Assembly (NCBI GenBank): GCA_902787555.1
Contig: CADAGO010000027.1
Coordinates: 1 to 35,110 of the forward strand
DNA length: 35,110 nucleotides
Direction of reading: 5' to 3'
Source: an uncultured Bacteroidales bacterium
GTDB lineage: Bacteria > Bacteroidota > Bacteroidia > Bacteroidales > Bacteroidaceae
Shown here: positions 24,508 to 32,800 of the stretch, in pieces
Layout of the letters: each line of letters opens with the position of its first letter
Position numbering within the stretch: position 1 is the first letter of the stretch
Program-made: the position numbers and the translations under genes
The notes under the pieces: model-generated
What the model was told of the DNA's origin: nothing
Database searches by the model: none
Seen by the model: only the letters and a program-made list of their open reading frames with translations

Positions 24508-25221
24508 ATGAAAAAAATGATATTGATGGTTCCCATTGCAATGGTGATGATGGGATGTATGAATTCGAGTACGAACAATGGAAAGGATGTCGCTGAAGAC
24601 AGTATAACGGACGAGATGACAAAAACCTTAAAAGACGATGAGGCTGACGAGACAGAAGAGATGGGTGTAGCGATGTATCAGCAGGACGAGATGGATGCGT
24701 CGGAATTACCCAAAACTGCCAAGTTGATGGATAACCGCAACCAACTGGCTTTATATGTAAACGAAGACCAAGCTCCGACGGAAGACGAACCGAATGCATC
24801 ATACACGGTGTGGTTGGTAAACGAAGTAACCAATAAAATGTATCGTGTATGCAAAACGAACCCTACAGCAGCTGCTCCTTGGGAGGAGATGAGTGGAGAA
24901 AAATCCGATGCGGTGGAGGTACCTATTCACCTGATTGCAACGGCAGAGCAGGCTTATTTCGTTCCAGGCAAGGGTACGAAAATTCTAGTAGAAGGTTGTC
25001 CAGACGGACGTAACATCTGGACATACATCATCAATATGGACACCCATACAGCAAATATGTTCCCATCAAATGAAGGGATGAGCCATATAGATTTTGATCA
25101 TGATGAAATCATACTTGCTACGTATGGCTATTACTCGGAAGGAGGACGCTATACATACCTCAGAGCATATTCACCAAGTGGACATTACTTGCGTAATATG
25201 AGCGAGAAGGAAGCAGAATAA
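24508..25221 (+). CDS. Hypothetical lipoprotein with acidic N-terminal linker
   Basis: This 237-residue protein has a lipobox, VMMGC, with the cysteine at position 17 of a short signal peptide. A strongly acidic linker (about 25-70, rich in Asp, Glu and Met) precedes a globular part with SYTVWLVNEVTNKMYRVCKT, an aromatic NIWTYIINMDTHTANMF strand, and GYYSEGGRYTYLRAYSPSG, which suggests a beta-rich fold. No known domain was recognised. It is divergent from the 146-residue lipoprotein gene and convergent with plsC. Function unknown. Confidence 0.8.
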   Translation: MKKMILMVPIAMVMMGCMNSSTNNGKDVAEDSITDEMTKTLKDDEADETEEMGVAMYQQDEMDASELPKTAKLMDNRNQLALYVNEDQAPTEDEPNASYTVWLVNEVTNKMYRVCKTNPTAAAPWEEMSGEKSDAVEVPIHLIATAEQAYFVPGKGTKILVEGCPDGRNIWTYIINMDTHTANMFPSNEGMSHIDFDHDEIILATYGYYSEGGRYTYLRAYSPSGHYLRNMSEKEAE

Positions 25222-25232
25222 CTGGTGATCAT

Positions 25233-25937
25233 TTAGCGGAGTTGCGAGTCGATGATATCATAGACTTCCTGCATGAAGACCTTAGTGGGCCGATGCTGAT
25301 AATAGTCGGGCACGATGGGCTGATGAATGGTGAGTGATAGTGGTGTACGGGTGACAGATCGTGCCTTACGGCTGAATGCCTGGAACGAGCCATTGATGGT
25401 GATAGGTACTATGGGCAGTCCTATCTCGTTGGCCAACATAAAAGCACCTCGCTTGAATGGTATCATCTTTCCATCGTAGGTTCGTGTACCTTCTGGGAAA
25501 ATTGACATCGACATACCTCCCTGCAACGTGGTACGTGCACGTTTCACCGCCTGCTGAATAGAGGTAAGACTATCGCCCACGAAAATCTGACGACTAATTA
25601 TACAAGCCTGTCCTACGACAGGCATTTTTTTGAGGTATTCCTTCATCATCCACTTGAAACTATGTCCTAGAAATCCATACATCAGTAGGATGTCAAGATA
25701 ACCTTGGTGGTTGGCAACAAAGATGTACGACTGATGGGGATCGAGCTGTTCACGGCCTTCTACATGAACAGGAAGGAGATAGAGCCAACAGGCAATACGC
25801 CCCCACCACATAGGAATGTAACGATGAGGAAGTGCTCGAAGACCACACAATGCGGTGACTGACACCAAGAGACCAATGATGATGGTGACAATGAGGAAGA
25901 TGGGTGTAGCGATGAAAATGGAATAGAACTTGTACAT
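25233..25937 (-). CDS. plsC: 1-acyl-sn-glycerol-3-phosphate acyltransferase (PlsC family)
   Basis: This 234-residue protein has an N-terminal membrane helix (about 7-27). The acyltransferase motifs are NHQGYLD (HX4D, His77/Asp82), a GDSLTSIQQAV segment and FPEGTRT, with GLPIVPITINGS further on. It would transfer an acyl chain to lysophosphatidic acid at the inner membrane to form phosphatidic acid. Lysophospholipid or ornithine-lipid acyltransferases share these motifs. It is the last gene of the operon read from 29730, separated from the metallophosphoesterase by a 23-bp heptamer-repeat gap. Confidence 0.88.
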   Translation of the reverse strand: MYKFYSIFIATPIFLIVTIIIGLLVSVTALCGLRALPHRYIPMWWGRIACWLYLLPVHVEGREQLDPHQSYIFVANHQGYLDILLMYGFLGHSFKWMMKEYLKKMPVVGQACIISRQIFVGDSLTSIQQAVKRARTTLQGGMSMSIFPEGTRTYDGKMIPFKRGAFMLANEIGLPIVPITINGSFQAFSRKARSVTRTPLSLTIHQPIVPDYYQHRPTKVFMQEVYDIIDSQLR

Positions 25938-25944
25938 ATGATAC

Positions 25945-25972
25945 GGTTAACAGTTAAGAGTTAGCGGTTATT
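25945..25972 (-). repeat. Heptamer repeat over the metallophosphoesterase stop codon
   Basis: Four units in phase on the plus strand: ggttaac, agttaag, agttagc, ggttatt. They supply the last codons and the TAA of the metallophosphoesterase gene. Confidence 0.65.
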
Positions 25973-26899
25973 GCTTTTCTTAGAGCGTAGGGTGAGGACA
26001 CAGATTTCAGGCCATGCCCCGATGCGGAACGGAACAGGTACGCACCCTACTCCTTCGCTGATGTTGAGATACTGGGTAAGGGATTGCCCGTCAGGGGTGG
26101 TTTTCACATTGTCATAAAGACCACTCCACTCGTTATACACCATCTTGACAGGTGACCATCCGAAGACTTTGAACTGTCCGGCATGGGTGTGACCAGAGAG
26201 GGTGAGATGGATGTTGGTCTCTGGAAGGATGGTGCGACGCCAATGCGTAGGATCGTGACTGAGCATTACCTGGAAGGAACTGCTATCGACTCCGTTCATA
26301 GCCTTCTTCATATCGGCAAAGCGTGGGAAATGCGGTGGTGTCCCATCGTTTTCAACACCAATCACCACGATGGAATCATCCCCACGACGGATAGTAGTGT
26401 TTTCGTTGAGCAGGAGGGTCCATCCCATATCACGCTGACGACGATAGAGGTCTTTGATATCGGCTCGACGCTGCGCCTTCGAGAACTTACGCTGGTACAT
26501 CGCATAGTCGTGGTTACCCATGATGGATATGACACCATCGGGGGCTGACAACTGCGAGAGCTGCTCCATAAAGCCATTCAGTTCGTTGGCCTGTATGGTA
26601 ACAATGTCGCCTGTGAATACGATGAGGTCACAATGCTGGGCATTAATGAGGTCGACCACCTTCTGTACATCTTCCTCATGTCCACAATGGAAAGAGAAAG
26701 CATGGAAGTCAGAGAACTGACAGATGCGATAGCCATCGAAGGCATCAGGCAATTGGTCGAACTCGATGGTCTGTTCGTGCACAACAAAATGGCGGCTACC
26801 ATAGAAATAGCCTACAGCAAACAAAACCACAATCAGGAGAATCAGACTGACGATGGTGATGAACATAGTTTTCAGTATTTTTATCAGAATTCTTATCAT
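25961..26899 (-). CDS. Membrane-anchored metallophosphoesterase (YkuE-like)
   Basis: This 312-residue protein has an N-terminal membrane helix (about 10-32) and the calcineurin-type metallophosphatase motifs in order: FSDFHAF (DxH), FTGDIVT (GDx), MGNHDYA (GNHD), an SHDP segment and LSGHTHAGQ (GHTH). These coordinate two metal ions. YkuE/LpxG-like enzymes in this group can act on UDP-diacylglucosamine or phospholipid substrates; the true substrate is unknown. Its start overlaps the MetH-activation gene by ATGA, implying coupling. A heptamer repeat encodes its C-terminus (SNNR). Confidence 0.87.
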   Translation of the reverse strand: MIRILIKILKTMFITIVSLILLIVVLFAVGYFYGSRHFVVHEQTIEFDQLPDAFDGYRICQFSDFHAFSFHCGHEEDVQKVVDLINAQHCDLIVFTGDIVTIQANELNGFMEQLSQLSAPDGVISIMGNHDYAMYQRKFSKAQRRADIKDLYRRQRDMGWTLLLNENTTIRRGDDSIVVIGVENDGTPPHFPRFADMKKAMNGVDSSSFQVMLSHDPTHWRRTILPETNIHLTLSGHTHAGQFKVFGWSPVKMVYNEWSGLYDNVKTTPDGQSLTQYLNISEGVGCVPVPFRIGAWPEICVLTLRSKKSNNR

Positions 26900-27636
26900 G
26901 AATAAACATCTAAATATTTTTTCATTAATTCAGGCGGAAAACCACGCCGACGGGCATAGTCAACCAATTGTTCCTCGCTTACAGGACCGATAGAAAAATA
27001 ATGCGCATGCGGATGGGACATAATGAATCCACTCACGGAGGCATGCGGTTGCATCATGCCATTTTCTGTCAGACGAATACCTATCTGACTCAAGTCGCAT
27101 AAGTCGTTGAGCAGAAAGTTAATGGACATGTCAGGAATCATAGGATAGCCCACAGCCGGACGGATGATATGACTGGTGTTCCACCCCACACTAGCTGCCA
27201 CTTGCTGCTGCAAATACTCAGCAGCTGCCTCTGCAAGACGATCTGACATAGTCTGTAGAAGCAAGCTTGTATAGGGATCATCGTGAGACACATCATACAG
27301 ACACTCTACCGATGTAGCAAAGACACCTACTCTATCGCCTTGCGGACGCACAAAATCGCTCACACAAAGACAATAGCCTTCGGAGTTAGGCATCTGCTGA
27401 CGCAGAAAAGGGATTCTGTGATTATCCAGCAAGATATCATCTTCATCGGAACGGGCATCGAACAACTGGTAGAGATAGTGGACATGAAGCTTGTCACTAA
27501 GGGTGGCGAGCATCTGTAATGCCTCTTGTTTCAAATGGTCGGCTGCTTCTGTACCTGATTTGACGTTCCAGGTATAGAAGAAATGCTCCCAACTGATGAC
27601 ATCGAGCAATTGGTAAACGCTGTATCGGCTAATCAT
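26896..27636 (-). CDS. Stand-alone methionine synthase (MetH) activation domain protein
   Basis: From ATG 27636 the protein has 246 residues and corresponds to the C-terminal reactivation domain of cobalamin-dependent methionine synthase. The start (VISWEHFFYTWNVKSGTEAA) aligns with the DWTPFF/FxxW region of MetH, the middle has a SDFVRPQGDRVGVFATS strand, and the AdoMet-binding loop HIIRPAVGYPMIPD (Arg159) and LTENGMMQPHASVSGFIMSH then P are highly characteristic. The domain provides AdoMet for reductive methylation of oxidised cob(II)alamin. It is encoded alone, so it must work in trans with a MetH lacking it, or on another target. It overlaps pyrC by 8 bp and the metallophosphoesterase by ATGA. 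A start at 27678 would add 14 residues not seen in the family. Confidence 0.9.
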   Translation of the reverse strand: MISRYSVYQLLDVISWEHFFYTWNVKSGTEAADHLKQEALQMLATLSDKLHVHYLYQLFDARSDEDDILLDNHRIPFLRQQMPNSEGYCLCVSDFVRPQGDRVGVFATSVECLYDVSHDDPYTSLLLQTMSDRLAEAAAEYLQQQVAASVGWNTSHIIRPAVGYPMIPDMSINFLLNDLCDLSQIGIRLTENGMMQPHASVSGFIMSHPHAHYFSIGPVSEEQLVDYARRRGFPPELMKKYLDVYS

Positions 27637-28969
27637 AAACCAATTCCATTCCTCTGACACCATCGACGACGATACCATCGGAGTAAGCTGTTACTCCATT
27701 GACCAATGTACGGACAACCTTCCACTTGAAAGTACGCTCGTCCATAGGCGTCCAACCGCATTTGGTGTAGTAGCGTCCTTCACCAACCTGCCAGTTGGCA
27801 TTAGGGTCGACCAGCACAAGGTCAGCATAATAGCCCTTGCGGATGAATCCACGCTGACGAATCTTAAACAGACGTGCGGGGTTATGGCTCATCAGTTGTG
27901 GGATATGTTCGAGCGGCAGGATACCCTTATCGGCCAACTCCAGCATCGAGACTAACGAGAACTGAATGAGTGGCATACCCGAAACGGCCTTAAGTGCCCC
28001 ACCAACCTTTTCGTTCAGCAGATGGGGAGCATGGTCGGTCGCTACAACATCTATTTTTCCATTGAGAAGTGCCTCGTAGAGAGCAGCCTGGTCTTCAGGG
28101 GTCTTGACAGACGGGTTGCATTTGATGCGTGTACCCAACCAATCGTAGTCTTCGGTGGTAAACATCAGGTGTGCTATACATACTTCGGCCGTAATCTGTT
28201 TCTCCTCAAGAGGTTTGGCTTCGAATAGTGACAACTCGTGAGCCGACGATACATGAGCCACATGCAGACGTGCCCCTGTGGCTTTCGCCATTGCTACAGC
28301 CTTCGATGAAGCCTCATAGCAAGCCTCCACACTGCGGATACGTGAGTGGTACCGAACAGGGAAGTCGTTTTGTCCCTTATAGCGTTTCTTGAATGCCTTG
28401 ATGTTGCGTGCAATGACATTGTTGTCCTCACAATGAGCCACGATTCGCAAGGGTGACTTCTCGAATAGCTGACGCATAGCACTATCGTCATCTACCAAAA
28501 GGTTTCCCGTACTCGAACCCATAAACACCTTCACACCAGGCACCCGATGTGGATCAAGCTGACGCAAAGCATCCACATTGGTATTGGTGGCGCCGAAGTA
28601 GAAGGAATAGTTCACACGACTCTTCTGGCGAGCCAATTCGAACTTCTCGTCCAATAATTCCAGGGTTGTTGTAGGCGGATTGGTATTTGGCATCTCCATA
28701 TATGACGTAACGCCTCCTGCTGCTGCCGTGCGGCTTTCCGACTCGATATCGGCCTTGTATTCATAGCCTGGTTCACGGAAATGAACATGATCGTCAATCA
28801 CACCAGGAAAGAGGTAGAGTCCACGTGCATCGATGAAGAGATTGTCGTTGTCGGGATGAAGTATCACTCCCTCCTGAATATCCGCAATCCGCTCATCTTC
28901 GATGATGACCGACCCTAAGAACTGGCGTTCTTCATTGACGATAGTAGCTCCACTTATAATTGTAAGCAT
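27629..28969 (-). CDS. pyrC: Dihydroorotase
   Basis: This 446-residue amidohydrolase carries FPGVIDDHVHFREPGYEYKA (metal ligands His61 and His63) and EMPNTNPPT, GVKVFMGSS, HVAHVSSAHE and VVATDHAPH (late catalytic Asp), the usual set for class I dihydroorotases. It closes N-carbamoyl-aspartate to dihydroorotate in pyrimidine synthesis. Allantoinase is a relative, but the FREPG motif and the biosynthetic setting favour PyrC. It starts 5 bp after the GT2 gene stops and overlaps the MetH-activation gene, so it is part of one tightly packed operon. Confidence 0.93.
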   Translation of the reverse strand: MLTIISGATIVNEERQFLGSVIIEDERIADIQEGVILHPDNDNLFIDARGLYLFPGVIDDHVHFREPGYEYKADIESESRTAAAGGVTSYMEMPNTNPPTTTLELLDEKFELARQKSRVNYSFYFGATNTNVDALRQLDPHRVPGVKVFMGSSTGNLLVDDDSAMRQLFEKSPLRIVAHCEDNNVIARNIKAFKKRYKGQNDFPVRYHSRIRSVEACYEASSKAVAMAKATGARLHVAHVSSAHELSLFEAKPLEEKQITAEVCIAHLMFTTEDYDWLGTRIKCNPSVKTPEDQAALYEALLNGKIDVVATDHAPHLLNEKVGGALKAVSGMPLIQFSLVSMLELADKGILPLEHIPQLMSHNPARLFKIRQRGFIRKGYYADLVLVDPNANWQVGEGRYYTKCGWTPMDERTFKWKVVRTLVNGVTAYSDGIVVDGVRGMELVYD

Positions 28970-28974
28970 GCTTC

Positions 28975-29730
28975 TTAATCTTTTGGTTTAGGATAGGTTT
29001 TGAACCATCCGTCGAGACGCAGACGGATAACACCCCATAATGCTTCACTGAAAATACCGCCGCTCATCTTCGAGGTGCCAAGCTCACGGTTGACGAAGAT
29101 GACGGGAACTTCCTTGATGCGGAATCCGCACTTGTAGGCAGTGAATTTCATCTCTATCTGGAAGGCATATCCCTTGAAGCGTACAGCATCGAGATCAATG
29201 GTCTCCAACACGCGACGTTTGTAGCACTTGAAGCCCGCCGTCGTATCACGGATTTCGAAACCTGTTACGAACCGTACGTACATAGAAGCGAAATACGACA
29301 TCAACACACGCCCCATCGGCCAATTCACGACGTTCACACCAGAGATATAGCGTGAGCCTATCGCCAGGTCATACCCTTCATCAGCACAAGCGGAATAAAG
29401 GCGTGGAAGGTCGGTCGGAGCATGCGAGAAGTCGGCATCCATCTCAAAGATATAATCATACTTTCGCTCAATACTCCACTTGAAACCAGCGATATAAGCG
29501 GTGCCCAACCCCAGTTTTCCTGAACGCTCAATAATGAACAGGCGGTCACCAAACTCTGTCTCAATCAACCGCTTGACAATATTACCCGTTCCATCGGGCG
29601 AACCGTCGTCGATTACAAGAACATGAAAACTCTGCGGCAACGTGAAGATGGCGCGGATGATACTCTCAATATTCTCTTTCTCGTTATACGTAGGTATAAT
29701 TACAATGCTATCACTTGCATACATATTCAA
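28975..29730 (-). CDS. Family 2 glycosyltransferase, polyprenyl-phosphate mannose synthase-like
   Basis: This 251-residue protein has a GT-A fold with IVIIPTYNEKENIESII, VLVIDDGSPDGTG and FEMDADFSHAP (DxD metal motif), and C-terminal KEVPVIFVNRELGTSKMSGG (about 216-235), a Dpm1 hallmark. It lacks membrane helices, as bacterial and fungal soluble-type Dpm1 enzymes do. It likely moves mannose or another sugar from a nucleotide donor to undecaprenyl phosphate for glycan or protein glycosylation. It is the first gene of the operon, with its own promoter. Confidence 0.88.
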   Translation of the reverse strand: MNMYASDSIVIIPTYNEKENIESIIRAIFTLPQSFHVLVIDDGSPDGTGNIVKRLIETEFGDRLFIIERSGKLGLGTAYIAGFKWSIERKYDYIFEMDADFSHAPTDLPRLYSACADEGYDLAIGSRYISGVNVVNWPMGRVLMSYFASMYVRFVTGFEIRDTTAGFKCYKRRVLETIDLDAVRFKGYAFQIEMKFTAYKCGFRIKEVPVIFVNRELGTSKMSGGIFSEALWGVIRLRLDGWFKTYPKPKD

Positions 29731-29753
29731 CCAGATATTAATTCATTGAATTG

Positions 29754-29784
29754 CAAAGATAACACAAAGAATGATAAGTACAAA
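29754..29784 (-). promoter_or_regulatory. Promoter of the GT2-pyrC-MetH_act-phosphoesterase-plsC operon
   Basis: On the minus strand TTTG (29784-29781), 19 bp, TATCTTTG (29761-29754), 24 bp before the GT2 start at 29730. A strong match to the consensus. Confidence 0.78.
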
Positions 29785-29812
29785 ATAAATTAGGATTTAT
29801 TTTCAATAAATG

Positions 29813-32800
29813 TCATTTTTTTATGATTTCTTCCAAAATACTTACTGCCTGACTAACAGAATTGACCTCTTTCACCCATAATGAACGGCGGCCGTCCTGT
29901 TCGCGTATCTTGGTATTACGAGGATGCCATGATGCATAGGTAATGATGCGGTCGAATGACTCACTCTCGTAGAAACTGCTATTGAAATCAGAGAGAAGAT
30001 AGAGAAACATGTTGCTGCTTTTCAGCACAATCTTCTCCACACCGATGGAGGCAGCAAGCCATTTGAGCGGCATCACCTTCAACAGTTCCTCGCCTTCAGA
30101 TGGAATAGGTCCGAAACGATCGATCAGTCGCTGGCGATATGCGTCAAGCTGTGCCTGCGAAGTCAATGCATCGAGTTCGCGATAAAGGCTGATGCGTTCA
30201 CCACTACTTGGAACGAACGATTCCGGGAAATGTGCCACGATATCTGATTCCACAACTACATTGTCAAACCATTTACTATTTGACCATTTACCATTTACTA
30301 TTTGGTTTTCGTCCTTAGCCTTTTCTCCTTCGTCCTTCGACATCACTTCTGCCCTCAGTTCATCCATCGCCTCAGCCAGCACTTTCTGGTAAGTCTCATA
30401 TCCTAAGTCGGCAATGAAACCGCTCTGTTCAGCTCCTAACAGATTACCGGCTCCACGGATATCGAGGTCCTGCATTGCTATCTGCATTCCGGCTCCTAAC
30501 CCTGAGAAATTCTCCAAGGCTTGCAGACGCCGGCGTGCATCGTCGTTGAGGGCTGCTAATGGCGGAGCCAAAAGGTAGCAGAACGCTTTCTTGTTGCTGC
30601 GCCCTACACGTCCACGCATCTGATGCAGGTCAGAAAGGCCATAATTCTGCGCTCCATTAATGATAATCGTATTAGCATTGGGGATGTCGATACCGTTCTC
30701 AACGATAGTGGTCGAGAGCATCACATCATAGTCATAGTTCATGAAGTCGAACACCACCTCCTCCAGTTCCTGAGGATTCATGCGACCATGTCCGATGCAT
30801 ACACGGGCATCGGGTACTTGCTTCTCTATCATGTCCTTCAGGTCCACCAGGTTGTTGATGCGGTTGTTCACGAAGAACACCTGTCCGTTACGACTCATTT
30901 CAAAGTTGATCGCTTCTGCCACAATCTCGGGCGAGAAAGTATGTATCTCAGTCTGAATGGGATAGCGATTGGGGGGCGGTGTCTGGATAATACTTAAATC
31001 GCGTGCACCCATCAATGAGAATTGCAAAGTACGTGGAATAGGTGTGGCAGTCATCGTGAGGGTATCTACATTGATTTTCATCTGACGCAGTTTCTCTTTC
31101 ACCGATACTCCGAACTTCTGTTCCTCGTCGATGATAAGCAACCCCAGATCCTTGAACTTCACATCCTTGCCAATCAGTTTGTGGGTACCGATGATAATAT
31201 CCACCTTTCCTGCCTTCAAATCCTCCAACACCTCTTTGGTTTGCTTTGCGCTACGTGCCCTACTGATGTATTCCACCCTTACCGGGAAGTCCTTCAGACG
31301 TTCACAGAATGTCTGATAATGCTGATAAGCAAGGATGGTAGTCGGCACGAGGACAGCTACTTGCTTGTTGTCTGCAGCAGCCTTGAAAGCGGCACGAATG
31401 GCTACCTCTGTCTTTCCGAATCCCACATCACCACACACCAGTCGGTCCATCGGCTGCTGACGCTCCATATCTGTCTTCACATCCTGTGTTGCTTTCAGTT
31501 GGTCAGGTGTATCTTCATAGATGAAGCTTGCCTCCAACTCATGCTGCATATAGCTGTCGGGACTATAGGCAAAACCCGCCTCCTGCTGACGCTGCGAGTA
31601 AAGTCGGATAAGATCGCGGGCGATATCCTTCACCTTCGTCTTCACACGGTCTTTCATCCGCTCCCACGCACCTGTACCCAGTCGGTTCAGTCGTGGAGCC
31701 TCACCTTCCCTACCCTTGTATTTCGACACCTTGTTGAGCGCATGAATCGACACATACACGATGTCGTCGTTCTGGTAGATAATCTTGATCATCTCCTGCA
31801 TCTGCCCATTCGTCGGCACCCTCACCAGTCCGCCGAACTTACCCACACCGTGATCGATATGCACCACGTAGTCACCAATCTCAAACTGCTGAATCTCCTT
31901 CAGCGTGAGTGCCACCTTACCTCGACGGGCCTTATCGCTCTTGAGGCTATACTTGTGATATCGGTCGAACAGCTGGTGATCGGTGAAGTAACACTGTTTG
32001 GTTTCATGGTCGATAAAACCTCCATGAATGGCAATAGGCACAGGATTGAATACTACGAGAGTACTACCCTTGCGGTTTGCATCAAAGATTTCCTCCAAAC
32101 GACGTATCTGCTTATCGTTATCGGCAAAGATATTGAGCGTATAGCCATCACCCAGCAACTGTTCAAACGTACTTGTCACCAGTTCGAAATTCTTATGGAA
32201 CAGCGGTTGCATCTCAGTGTTGAACGACACCTTTATATATTTGTTTCCACCCTTGACTTCGTGAACACCTATCAGCACCTTGCGCTTATCAGCTATCTCA
32301 CGTTCAAACTCCTCCCGCGACGACAGGAAACTTGTGTCTAACAGCCCACTCGCGTCCTCCCCCTCAGTTCCCTCCCTTGAGGGGAGGGTTAGGGAGAGGC
32401 TTGCCTGCTTCGAAAAACCTGTCTCACTAATCACCCCTATCTTATCAGCCACAAAGTCAAGGTTCTTGGCCACAATCAGTGTATCGTCGGGCAAGAATGA
32501 AAGGAGTGAGATGTATTGATTCTTTTGTTGTAGCAGGTCGGGCACAATCGAAGCGACATCCATCTTCTCGTCCGACAGCTGACTGACGATATCGAACGTA
32601 CGGATGCTATCTACTTCATCGCCAAAGAAGTCGATACGATAAGGATTCTCATTACTGAACGAATAGACATCGACAATACTTCCTCGGATGGCAAACTGAC
32701 CAGGCTCATACACATAGTCGGTACGTACAAACCCCAAGTCCATCAGACGGTCCTCTAACAGTGATAGATCCATCACATCGCCACGCTTCAATGTCACGGA

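Noticed and set aside
25961-26899. LpxH (UDP-2,3-diacylglucosamine hydrolase) assignment for the metallophosphoesterase
   Set aside because: It has an N-terminal membrane helix and YkuE-like order of motifs; the lipid A enzyme cannot be assigned from motifs alone.
31022-32341. 439-codon plus-strand frame within mfd
   Set aside because: It is antisense to conserved Mfd helicase and RNA-polymerase-binding regions and lacks domain features; a shadow of the true frame.
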